A DNA stretch of 64,000 nucleotides, taken from Cordilura impudica (taxonomy: Eukaryota > Arthropoda > Insecta > Diptera > Scathophagidae). A model generated the notes under the pieces. The model worked only from the letters and a program-made list of their open reading frames with translations, was not told the DNA's origin and did not search any database. Below, in pieces: positions 1-10,379 of this stretch; positions within the stretch are counted from its first letter, which is position 1; the number at the start of each line of letters is the position of its first letter. The position numbers were made by a program, and so were the translations under genes. The stretch is from contig OY821519.1 in the NCBI GenBank assembly GCA_963682025.1, forward strand, positions 72,430,525 to 72,494,524, read 5' to 3'.

Positions 1-649
1 TAAATTATTTGCCATGTTGTGTAATTAAAATATTAACAAAAAAAAAAGAAAGAAAAACAACAACGACCACATCCATACATATTTCATTGAACTCATTCAT
101 TCATGAAAATAATCCCAACAAAACAACAAATAACAACAACAATAACAACAACAGCAACAACAAAACCACAAACGATCATTACGACTTACTCTACTCCCCT
201 TTCCTTGAATGTTAAATGAAATTATGCCATTAAATCCCAGTTGGAAATTTCCCAGTAACATCTAATTATTATACTCAAACAAAAAACTAATGATTTTTAA
301 GTATTTGAAAAAATGTTAACTTTTTAAAAATGAAGCAAATCATTTTATATATTTGTCAGAATGTCAACTCCACAAATTAGTAGATTGTCAGCAGATGTCT
401 TTCAGACACGTTCTTTTTTAATTGCCAGCCTAGTAAATGTATAATGACATCTTCGGCAAAACTGCTGACATGTCATGTAGAAAAGTATTCGAAAAATCAG
501 GTCTGACAATATTTTTTAAAACTCAATTTCTAACTCGGATAATACAGTTAATATATAGTGAACTTTTTTTTCAGTGATTTATATAGTTAGCACATACCGT
601 GAATGTCCGAATATTTTGATGCCAAACAAGACCCATGATATATTAGAAA
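1..649. other. AT-rich intergenic or intronic DNA
   Basis: No gene is seen. A short (AAC)n-like run lies at about 115-170 inside a low-complexity reading frame rich in Thr and Asn codons, which I do not regard as a gene. Confidence 0.5.
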
Positions 650-1400
650 ACAAGTAACAAAAGTTTTGTCGGTCTAGAACGAGCAGGTGTTTAAAGAATT
701 TTTCTCATGTTTAACTAATTGGGTATAGAAAATAAACATAAACCAAATTCTTATTAAATATTTCTGCCTGCAGATCTGAAAAAGTTAACATCGGATGCTT
801 TATTTATATGGGGACTAGGTCGTAAAAGGGACCGATCCTGACCACATTTGTCACTTCTAAAGTGACTTATTTTTTGAAAAAACTTAGACAAATAAATTTT
901 ATAAAAATCAGTGGATTATTTTTGTTTTTGATACGTTTAAGAGACTATCGGGAAGCAGCTATATATGGTTGCTATGTCTAAGAATTTTCCTATAGGGTTT
1001 ATTTCTGGACTACTGATTAATAGATGTAATAAACACACACAAACCCAATTTGACTGAAAACTATGTGATAAGTTGGATCTTATGACAATTTAAGTCGATG
1101 TCATAGGGATCATTTGTATGGAGACTAGGTCTGAACATGCACCGATTTTCACCAATTTCAACAGCGTTCGTAGTAAGGCCGATGGAAGCTTATATACTAA
1201 ATTTCATCAAAATATATTGTTACAAGGTTTACACACGGACAGACGAGCAGACGTTCAGACGGACATCGCTAAGTCGATTCAGAAAATACTCTATGTCGAT
1301 ACCGGTTTAATAAAAGGGTCTAGCTCTAATATTTTTAGTCATTACAAACACCAGAACAAACTCTTTATACCCTGACCACATATCGGTAGGGGGTATAAAA
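650..1400 (+). repeat. dispersed repeat 'SGT', copy A
   Basis: This is the first of about eight copies of an unclassified 0.75-0.8 kb repeat (my working name, from the TAGTCGGTCTAGACCGACTA palindrome at its left end). Shared blocks, in order, are: acaagtaa; gtcggtctag; ccaactaattgggta; atcggatgctttatttatat; ggggactaggtc; aagatcgggaagcagc; gaccgatttt(c/t)acc; (GGAC)n; tcgg(t)ataataaaag; accacat...ggtataaa. The left palindrome is degraded in this copy. No transposase, terminal inverted repeat or poly(A) tail is recognisable. Confidence 0.8.
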
Positions 1401-1529
1401 ATCTTGAGATAAATAAAATCGTTTCCATGGCTTTTTGAATGCAATAGAATGTATTTCTTCTTCTAGCTCCATAACTCTGTCTAACACATCTCTATATTTT
1501 CCGCTGTATAACTCAAGGTCATGGTTTAT

Positions 1530-2640
1530 GCTTAGGTATGTATCTACCAAACATATTTGACCGAGAACCACCTTTTATTATGCCAATCGACTCAAAATCA
1601 ATTTCTGAGACATTGATATTAAAATTTGTGAAAATCGGTGCATGCTCAGACCTAGCCCCTATATAAATAGCCTCTATCAGTCCAACTAAAGTTGTCGTCA
1701 GATCCAGATTATCATATATGTATTGATAAAATTTGGTGCATATGTGCATATAATAACCATTAATCAGTGGTTTAGAAATAAACCCTGTAGGGCCATTTTT
1801 AAGTCATAGACCCCATATAAAGCTGATTCCCGGTCATAGTTTAAATCCATCAGAAATATTGCATAGATTTTTTTCAAATTTGAGGAAATTAAAAGACTTT
1901 ATTGAATATGGTCAATATCGGTGAATTTTTCGATCTAGTCCTAATACAAAAATAACAAAACCACAAAATTTTGTTTTATACTTATTTTCTATACCCACTT
2001 ATTGCCTCAGAAAAGTTGTATCCAAAGCCAGAGTTCAGAAAAAAACACACACTGAATAAAAAACTCGTACATATATGTAAACAAACATAACATAGACCAA
2101 CACACACACATTTTTATTTTCATATCAATTATGTTTGTTTTTAAATTTTCTTCGGTGCCCAACACAACCTTAAAATATAACTGAAAAAACAGAACGTGTA
2201 CAATAAACAGGTTCGAGTGTTTATTGTACATGTTCTGTTTTTTCTTACTACACGAGCCACAACACGACTTAAAATATAACTGAACTCGAACCTGTTTATT
2301 GTACATGTTCTCTTTTTTTTTTCAGTACACGTACCAGAACATGAACTTCAAATAAAGCAACACTCAAAAATGTGTGCTTTATGTGTGATTGAAACAAAAA
2401 GTACGTGATACAAAAATGTTCGTGTAAATAACGAAATATTAAAACGAACACAGTCATGGTTGTGTCGGGCACCGTAGAAAATTTAGAAACGCACATAATT
2501 GATATGAAAATAAAGATATGTGTTGGCTGCTTTTGAACAAAACATTGTGTGTTTCATGTGTGTATTTTCTGAACCTTGTCCAAAACCCTCTCTGGAAACG
2601 CATGTTTTGAGGCTTCGCATAGTCGGTCTTACTTGTTTTT
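1530..2640 (-). repeat. dispersed repeat copy B, split by a fold-back element
   Basis: This minus-strand copy of the same repeat runs from about 1530 to 2028. A 550-bp element interrupts it, and it resumes at 2579-2640 with the repeat's end blocks (...aaacgcatg..., tagtcggtc, cttacttgtt). The break lies near the palindrome end. Copy C abuts it directly at the shared CTTACTTGTT. Confidence 0.75.
2029..2578. mobile_element. hAT-like fold-back element FB1 (550 bp)
   Basis: The termini are CAGAGTTCAGAAAA on the left and the inverse of CAAGGTTCAGAAAA on the right. They are flanked by the 8-bp duplication TCCAAAGC / TCCAAAAC (one mismatch). Most of the element is self-complementary, including repeated blocks around gttcgagt, gttctg and tgtacaat. 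The 8-bp target duplication and CA(G/A)RG termini suggest a non-autonomous hAT element. Reading frames starting MCV(S/F)KF recur in all three copies but reflect copy identity, not a known protein. Confidence 0.75.
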
Positions 2641-3433
2641 ATACCCTATACCACTATGTGGTTTGGGTATAATGACTTTGTGCCGCTGTTTGTAACAACC
2701 AAAAATATTTGACCTACACCCATCTTTAATTATACCGATCGAATCAGAATCACTATCTGATCCGTCTGTCCGTCCGTCCGTCCGTCCGTCTGTGTGTCCA
2801 TGTAAAGCTTGTAATCAAACTGCAAGTCGCAAATATGAATATATTTCGATGAAATTTGGTATTTAATCTTTCCTCAGCCATTAGATGAACACTATTGAAA
2901 TTGATGAGAATCGGTCCATGTTCAGACCTAGCCCCCATACAAATGACCCCTATGAAATCAACATATATTGCCATAAGATCCAAATTATCATACAAATCTT
3001 AGTCAAATTGGGTTTATATGTATATATTACATCTATTAATAAGTAGTCCAAAAATGATCCCTATTGGACAACTCTTAGTCATAGGCCCCATATAGAGCTG
3101 CTTCCCGATCTTCACTTAAATCTATCAAAAAACAGAAATATTGCACTGATTCTTCTCAAATTTTGTTTGTATATATTTTTGCAAAATATAAGAGACTCTG
3201 CCAAACATGGTCAGGATCGGTCCATTTTTGGGCCTAGACCCCATATAGATATAGCATCCGATATGAACTTTTTCATATCTGCAGCCGAAAAAATTAATAA
3301 AAATCCCACTCAAATTTGGTTTATGCTTATTTTCTATATCCAGTTAGTTGGGCCTGAGAGATAGGGTTTCTAAACGCATGGTATAGGGTATCGTATAGTC
3401 GGTCTAGACCGACTATAATTTTCTTACTTGTTA
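2629..3433 (-). repeat. dispersed repeat copy C, nearly complete
   Basis: This is the best full-length minus-strand copy. It is bounded at both ends by CTTACTTGTT and carries the perfect 20-bp palindrome TAGTCGGTCTAGACCGACTA about 3.4 kb into the window. A (GTCC)n microsatellite lies at about 2762-2800. It looks complete at about 800 bp and can serve as the type copy. Confidence 0.8.
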
Positions 3434-3930
3434 TTCCTTTCATACTGTAGGAATTTTCAAGATCCTCAAAAGGTGTATTTGTTTGATCAATGAAGCCAAA
3501 TGTCTTTCCGTCGAACCTTTTTCTATTTGTTTGGTAATAGGAAAGAGTTACTGGGGGCTAAATCCAGAGAATGTGGCTATTTAGGTAGCAATTCGTGGAA
3601 TTTTGTACCTGTGCACAGTCTTAATGGAAAAAAGACTTGCATCTTGGCTAAACACGGACGTCCTTTTGATCATCCTTAAATCGGTTTAATATGATGGAAG
3701 ATAATAAATGTGAATTATGCCGCGTACAACATCCAAAAAAGAAACTGATAAGACCTTACTGGCTTTCTTCGTCGTAGGTTTGCACGCAGAAATCCATTGT
3801 TTAGACTGCTGCTTGGTCTCTGATGCATTTTAATGGATCCCTGTTTCATTCACCATTTTAAAATGGCACAAAAATTCTACCGTATTGTGGTTTAACAATG
3901 CCAAACATTAATTTAAAGTTGCGACACGAT
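3433..3930 (-). pseudogene. mariner transposase relic
   Basis: Minus-strand translation in shifting frames gives mariner-family segments in the right order: CLALLNHNTVEFLCHFKMVN-ET, then ETKQQSKQWISA, SVSFLDVVRGIIHI (the [F/W]D..GIIHID region of the DD34D catalytic core), SPQ...LFPITKQIEKG, and FEDLENSYSMKGI at the C-terminus. Stops and frameshifts are frequent, and the N-terminal HTH half is missing. It is a dead fragment adjoining dispersed repeat copy C. Confidence 0.85.
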
Positions 3931-5128
3931 TGCGTTTACACTCAATGGGGGGCTAGGGTGGCATCCATCTTTCTTTGAGATAGTTTTCTAAAATCCAAAT
4001 GATCATTCAAACAGAAATAACAGAGGCATATAATCTCACGCACCTTCTCTCTCCAATGTCCAATTTTTCACATTTTCAACCTTTTTGATCCGCCCTCGTA
4101 ATTCTAATATCTGCGACTTTTCCGGTGCAAAAATATCAAAGTTTTTGGCGATCCTACTCTGGAGCAATGTAAATATAGCTGCCCATGAGAAAAATACGGA
4201 TTTTCCAGATTAAATCCGGCCGATTGACCCTGAATTTAGAATAGCATTTTTCAATTTTTAAGTTTAGCGATTTTAGATTCTGGCCATTTTTGCTTTGGCG
4301 ATTTTTGCTTTAGCGATTTTTGTTTTTGGCAATTTTAATTTTTCGCGACTACTCAAATTGATTATTAATGTACTTGTCAAAAGTTTGAAGACATTCGCTT
4401 TCATAATAATTCATATTTTTTGTATAGGGGGCGTCATGTGCAATTTTTAGCTGACTACTCACATTAATATCCAATGGATTGGTAAAAAAAGTCAAGACGT
4501 TGACTCTTTTATAGTACTCCAGATATATGACTTTTAAAATTTACTATATATATGAAGTGTGCTACGCCCATTGGTCCGATCCTGCCTATTTTTTGTTCGA
4601 CTACTCACATAATAATAGATGACCTCAAACAAATTTAGAAAACTGTCTCTGTCATAGTTTTCGAGATATATGACATTAAATAATTTCTCTGTATGTAAAA
4701 ACTCACTATATATGGGTGGTGCCACGAACTTTAAAAATGCATATACACAGTAGGACTGTAAAAATTTCAGGAAGATCAGTCCAATGCTAAAACAAATAAA
4801 CACACATACTTTTACTTTTATATCAATAGGTTTGCCACTATATCTTTATCGGTTCCAAAACACTGTATAAATATGGCATAAATTCATTTAAATACAGACA
4901 TCATTTCATAATTTTTAATTTGTTCATTTTTTTAATATTTTTTTAAGTTATTCGTATATTTTTCTTAAATTTTGTGAAATCAGTATATTTTATTTTTAAT
5001 AAAGAAAATTGAAATTGTTATTATTATATTTTTGTTTTATTTTTTCATTAAATATTATTTTGTTAAATTTATTTAATCGTTCTTGTAAATTTAAAAGATT
5101 AACTTGAAGTCAGAGTCGTAATATAAAA
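3930..5128. other. non-coding AT-rich DNA with a short tandem repeat
   Basis: No gene is seen. At about 4255-4350 a 17-18 bp unit (around ggcgatttttgcttt) is repeated about four times with decay. At 4440-4820, blocks with gactactcaca and gatatatgac recur about 150 bp apart, so part of this is an old tandem duplication. Confidence 0.45.
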
Positions 5129-6452
5129 TAGCAGATTCCAGCGCTCGAAATTCGAGTGGAATCTCTAGGCAACTTTAAACATAGCCAATTCACAAACCAA
5201 CACTTTTTTGGCTTATTATTATTGTGAATGAAGATGACAAACTCATCAACAAACACATTAATAAATTTAATAAACACACACATAGCATATGTGTAATTTT
5301 GTGTATGTGTTAGTAGCAACTTTAAATGCAATTTACTCAAAATAAAGGGAAAAATTTAAAATCTGTAAAACAGCTAAGAAGAAATACCTTTCAAACAATA
5401 TACGTTTGGACAAAATCGCGATTAAACGGTAGAAAAAAAATCGGTAACAAAAAATCGCCTAGCCTATTATAGATATATTTTTAAACGTTACTGCAAGTTT
5501 ATGGAATGCTAATTTTCTGGACGCCATGCTCTTTTCCACAGTGATAGTTTTGTCTTTGGCAGTACACGTTAACCCTTAAATAGATTCTATATGGTATTTC
5601 TTAAAAAGTCCTCACCAAAATTCAAAATAATATAAAGGGTTAAAATGATCAATGAAAACATTTCATGTCAAATTTTCCTTTAAATATCTGAATGTCAATA
5701 TAGGGCCCGGAAGTACATTTACAATTTTTTTTTCTTAATTTTTTAAACATTTTTGAAGAAAACTATAAAAAGAAATAACCCACACAGAGCTAATTTCTTC
5801 GGGGGTTTGGCATAACTAACCTCATACTTAAATTTTAACAGTATGAAAACCACTAACGTCAAAATGATCCGCAAATAAATTTATGTTATAATGCTTTTTC
5901 AGTTATCAAATCATAGTTTTAACTGTATCAATTTAAACAAAAAGCAAGAAAAACTATTTTTAAAACTCTTAAAAATTGCTTTAATACACATTTAAATATG
6001 CAGCTTAAAATAAGTTTAGTTTCGCTTTATTCATTAAGAGCAGCGGTCAACAAAGCTTAAATGACCTAGAGCTCATTTAAAAATTTCAAAACATGGTCAC
6101 ATGAAAAATTTCTATCCGAACAATCCTTGCGTAAAATTCGAAATCTCCATATTAATACGTGAAGGTAAATTTTTAGTTCCCTTTTTAAGCAATGTGAGGG
6201 CACGGATGAGTGCGAAAATTGGCATAGTTATAGTTCATATGGAGGAGAAGCTGAGAATGATAAACTTTATTTTTAATATGCTTTAGAAATATATTAAATA
6301 AAATAAAATGAAATATTTACAATAATTCGTTACACCCTTTCAATGGAATGATTTAAATTTTATATCACATGCTCGGTGTTGCTAAATTGCTAATATTGAT
6401 AAGCATACCTTTAAATATTCATAAATTTTGAATCATTGAATCAAAAAGTAAT

Positions 6453-6500
6453 ATTGCCTAGAATTTGCACTCGAATTTCGAGTGATGGGCTATACTAGTT
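6453..6500. repeat. internal third terminus of the same inverted-repeat family
   Basis: cctagaatttgcactcgaat followed by ttcgagtgatgggctatactagt closely matches the right end at about 8241-8282. The 5129-8281 unit is therefore probably two related elements, one inserted beside or inside the other. Confidence 0.6.
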
Positions 6501-6739
6501 ATTACAATTAGACACAAAAAATTGTAGCACTTAATTTATGAATAATCCAGTAATCGAAAGACAAAATAATAGAGCAATGGATTATAAATTGTTGAGACAA
6601 ATTTCTTTATTGTATGAGCAATTTTTCTTATGAAAATGTTTAAGTATCACCCCTCAAAAAGTTGGGGCTTGATCCAAAAATGACTCTCCAAAAATTTCAC
6701 GCCCCTGGGACCACGCCTTCCCGGCCCGCCTTGCATTTG

Positions 6740-7440
6740 AAAATTTAAAGTGTGTTTATATGGGGAAAATATGACTTTTTTTCAGATTTTACAAAAATTT
6801 CGTTCTATAGTTTAATTATTCCGACAAGTTGTTATATAATTCGGGATCAGTATTAAATTATACTTTTAATAAGCTATAAAACTTCGAAATGGAATCAAAC
6901 CTCGCCAAGAAATAGCAAATGCCCCAGACCACTTTTGTGCCAAAAAAAAAAACTGGGTCATGAAATTTGATGGCATTTTTTCAACTTTGAGAAATTGATT
7001 GAAGCCATAATTTTTTTTTGGTCTCTATACTTATAAGTACTCAGATATGAAGTATTGTTTTATTATGATGTTGTTAACCTATTGTGCATTCAGACAGAAA
7101 ATGGAAAATTTTTTTAAAAAAATTTTGAAAACTACTTTTTCAAGTTTTAATAAATTTTCTTAAACAAAATTTAAAAAAATGGAACTGGCGCTATAAGGTT
7201 TTCTTGAATGTACGTTAGAGATCGACTGTGTGAATTTTTAGGTAAATCCCTATGCCACAATTTTTTTGACAAGGATTTTATTTTTGCGGATTTCGAGAAA
7301 AATTAGATTTTTGTGAAATATTCATTAAATGTACTCTATCTCAATACTTTGTATCAAAAATTCATCACTTTTCTACTTTTAAATGTTATATTTTATCTCA
7401 ATACCCTAGGGTTTGTATGCAAAAATTTAGCCAAGCCAAC
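6740..7440. repeat. single arm of the TAGGG-type palindromic element
   Basis: This stretch matches the left arm of the element at 23382-25772 over several hundred bases (tatggggaaaatatgac, cagattttac, aaatttcgttctatag, gccccagaccacttttgtgcc, ggtctctatac). No inverted partner lies nearby, so it is a solo arm or truncated copy. Confidence 0.65.
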
Positions 7441-8281
7441 TATAAGTAATTGTCTAGGCTAACTGTTCAAAATAAATAGAAAATTAATGATTTCATAACG
7501 CGGATATTGTTTACATTTCTGTAAAGTATTGCTAGTAGTTAAAACATTCATCAGCTCGTATGTAGTAGAGTGCTTATATTTCTTGCCTACAAATTCTGTG
7601 TTTGCTGGTTCAAATCACACTAGCCCGTTTTTATTTAATTTTCAATTTTCTTAAATAATGTAGAAATTCTGCAAATAAATTTTCTCTTCAATTATGGAAA
7701 TTTTAATTCATTTGAAACATTTCATTTATTTCAGTCTAGACAATAACTTTTAGATTGGCTGGGATAAATTTTGTGCATATAAACATTTCTAGCAACAATA
7801 TTTTTGTTGATAGTTCTTCGCAACAATGTTTGTGCTTAATATAACACTTTTATTCAATCGAGCCAATTTTCAGTTTTCAAATCCTCTTATATGTATGATT
7901 ATCTATAATATTAAAAGGCTAGGCGATTTCTTGTGACCGATGTTTTTTTCTACCGTTTTATCCCGATATTGACCAAACGTATGTTGTTTGAAAAGTATTT
8001 CTTTTTAGTCGTTTTGCAGATTTACAGATTTTTAATTTTTTTGCTTTATTTTGAGTAAATTGCATTTAAATATGCTACTAAAACATACAAAAAATTATAA
8101 AATATTATGGGTGTGTTCATTAAATTTGTTAATGTGTTTGTATTAAATATGAGTTTGTTATTTTTTGTGTTGATTTCTGAATTGGCTATTATTGATTAGC
8201 ATAACTTTAGGGTCTTTATTTAATGAAAAAAATAAAATTTCCTAGAATTTGCACTCGAATTTCGAGGGTTGGAATCTGCTA

Positions 8282-9126
8282 GTAAAAGTAATTATTGGTA
8301 AAACCGCCAAAGGGTTCGGCGTTCTCATACTGATGTACATATGTATGTTTGATTTAATATTCAAAATATCACTCATACGTATACATCCACTTTACTAATA
8401 AGCATTGGAAAAAAAATTGATGAGAGGACAAACATTAATTTTTTTTAAAGATTTCATTCGATAAAACGAGTCCAACTCGATTTGCTGAAGCTATTTGCTG
8501 ATGAATGCAATGAGAAATCATCAATATATCTTGAGTTATAGCTAAAAAAAAAAAAAACATAGCAAACAAACATATGATAAGGATAAAAATAAAAGGTCAA
8601 ATAAAAATAAGTTTGGCCTCAGGACGCCAAACCATTTATAGATTTTATTATATTGCCCTAGTACTTTCACCCCGACTTGGAATTTCTCAACCCCCGTGGT
8701 TATGTATATAAATTTTCTCAAAGCCTAAAACGATGTATTCGAATTTTAAAAAGAGAAAAGTGCGAATAAAATTCTTCAATTGTTAATTTTAAAAAATTTT
8801 TAGTTACTTATTTTTTCTTATATCGTCTCATTCGAGTACCGATCGATAATTGATTAAATAGTTGCTATAATTTAAAGTTAAAAATATATTATTTCTAAGC
8901 ATAATCGGCATTTTTAAACACTTGGCATATTAACAGTAAAGAAACATTATATTAGTCTCGATTGAATTACTTTTATTGTTTTGTAATTTTCGTAAAAAAA
9001 AATTTTTAGACAACAAAATTTTGAGTTTTTGTTATTTTTCTAAATTATTCTTTGTTTTAAATTTAACCAACTGATAACTATAATTAAGTTTGTTAATAGA
9101 AATATTTTTCGTTTTTCTATTTACAG
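8282..9126. other. intron DNA upstream of Glut1 exon 1, no gene seen
   Basis: AT-rich intron with no recognised repeat apart from poly(A) runs. It ends in the T-rich tract and cag acceptor of exon 1. Confidence 0.5.
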
Positions 9127-9383
9127 GGTCTTACCTTCTTCTTGACGTACTCAATATTTTCGGCGGTATTGGGTATGTTACAATTCGGTTACAATACCGG
9201 TGTGATAAATGCGCCTGAAAAAAATATAGAAAACTTTATGAAAGATGTTTATAAGGATCGTTATGGTGAAGATATCAGTGAAGACTTCATACAACAACTG
9301 TACTCAGTGGCGGTTTCAATATTTGCCATCGGCGGTATGTTGGGTGGTTTCAGTGGTGGTTGGATAGCAAATAGATTTGGAAG
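9127..9383 (+). CDS. Glut1: Glut1 exon 1 in window (TM1-TM2)
   Basis: The exon follows the acceptor ...tttacag and ends before gtaaca. It encodes GLTFFLTYSIFSAVLGMLQF and onwards: TM1 with the QFGYNTGVINAP signature, an exofacial loop with an acidic/basic stretch (MKDVYKDRYGEDISEDF), then TM2 with small-residue packing (GGMLGGFSGG). The last two bases (AG) are the start of the split arginine codon of the RFGRKGG motif. There is no in-frame ATG ahead of TM1 in the exon, so this is an internal coding exon, not the first. The loop is short, and no N-glycosylation site (N-x-S/T) is seen in it. Confidence 0.95.
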
Positions 9384-9458
9384 GTAACAAACACTTCAGA
9401 TAAACACTCAAAAATTCAAATATTCATTTGGGATTTAATTCACACTTATCATTTGCAG

Positions 9459-9583
9459 AAAGGGTGGTTTATTATTAAATAATGTTCTGGGCATAACTGG
9501 TGGCTGTTTAATGGGCTTTACTAAAGTTAGTCATTCCTATGAAATGTTATTCCTTGGCCGTTTTATAATTGGTGTTAATTGCG
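9459..9583 (+). CDS. Glut1: Glut1 exon 2 (TM3, start of TM4)
   Basis: Acceptor atttgcag, donor gtgggt. It completes the split Arg codon and reads [20 protein letters not shown] (TM3), then [19 protein letters not shown], the GRFIIG motif at the entry to TM4. Intron 1 is only 75 bp and intron 2 is also 75 bp with a long T tract, typical of compact fly introns. The phase agrees on both sides. Confidence 0.94.
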
Positions 9584-9658
9584 GTGGGTATTGCATTTTC
9601 TTTTTTTTTTTTTTTTTTAATTTCAAATAATTTTTATTAAAATTGTATTTTTTTTCAG

Positions 9659-9937
9659 GTCTCAATACATCACTTGTGCCAATGTACATTTCCGAAATTG
9701 CCCCTCTTAATTTGAGAGGTGGTCTAGGTACCGTTAATCAATTGGCTGTGACTATAGGTTTACTATTATCCCAAGTTTTGGGTATTGAACAAATTTTAGG
9801 AACAAATGATGGCTGGCCCATATTGTTGGGTTTGGCCGTATGTCCTGCAGTTTTACAATTACTTTTACTGCCAGTATGTCCAGAATCTCCTAGATATCTG
9901 TTAATTACTAAACAATGGGAAGAAGAAGCTAGAAAAG
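9659..9937 (+). CDS. Glut1: Glut1 exon 3 (TM4-TM6, PESPRYL motif)
   Basis: Acceptor ttttttcag, donor gtaagt. It encodes [20 protein letters not shown], the TM4-5 region with the conserved E and R of the sugar-porter signature. TM5 ([17 protein letters not shown]) and TM6 follow, then the cytoplasmic PESPRYLLI motif and the start of the large central loop ([10 protein letters not shown]). The intron after it is 5.0 kb, mostly minisatellite. If that intron were retained, the frame would stop at about 9957 and truncate the protein after TM6. Confidence 0.95.
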
Positions 9938-10275
9938 GTAAGTTTTTATATATTTGATTAATAGATTGAAGGTAACCAAACCATAGTAAAAGATTCATTG
10001 CTTTTGTATGACTAAAAATTAAAAATTATCAATAAAATCAAATTAATTTACCTTCGATATCGTTGACTCGAAAAAGTTTGATAAAATAGTTTCGTAACAT
10101 ATATTTAATATCGCCTTCAAAATCTAAAATAGACTATAAAAGCATTTTGTGTTGCGGAGTTAATTTCTATTAAAACTACCTAAATTCCTGAAGAATCCCT
10201 TTCAAATCAAAATTTCTATTTGAAGATGCCCATGGAGTGGCTTTAAGTCCGAATAATTTTATTTATGAATCAAAA

Positions 10276-10375
10276 TCTAATGCCTGGTTTTCACCACGCC
10301 ATTTTCAATGTCAATTATTATCAGCTGTATGAAAGCGGGATGTAAACCCATGTAAACAATTTCTTTAGAAAAATG
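10276..10375 (+). repeat. partial MITE (ATGCCTGGTTTTCA family)
   Basis: aatgcctggttttcaccacg followed by a block around agctgtatgaaagcgggatg matches the left half of the complete MITE at 35582-35849. The right end is lost at the start of the minisatellite. Confidence 0.6.
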
Positions 10376-10379
10376 CATT

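Larger units (their letters stand above)
5129..8281. mobile_element. 3.15 kb inverted-repeat element, composite
   Basis: The left arm (5129-about 5480) and right arm (about 7908-8281) are inverted copies about 350 bp long. Both begin TAGCAGATTCCA and contain the near-palindrome CTCGAAATTCGAG. They share ...aatttaatgaacaca..., ...gcaatttactcaaaataaa... and ...aaatcgcctagcct. No transposase was found inside. The arms are diverged (indels, substitutions), so the element is old. I could not define a target duplication. Confidence 0.7.

Noticed and set aside
9..215. 68-codon Thr/Asn-rich frame at the window start, considered as an N-terminal Glut1 exon
   Set aside because: Driven by an (AAC)n run, with no splice donor in a phase that would join to exon 1 and no resemblance to the Glut1 N-terminus.
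2761..2800. (GTCC)n runs considered as a CRISPR or regulatory array
   Set aside because: Simple microsatellite that recurs as a fixed part of each dispersed repeat copy; no spacers.
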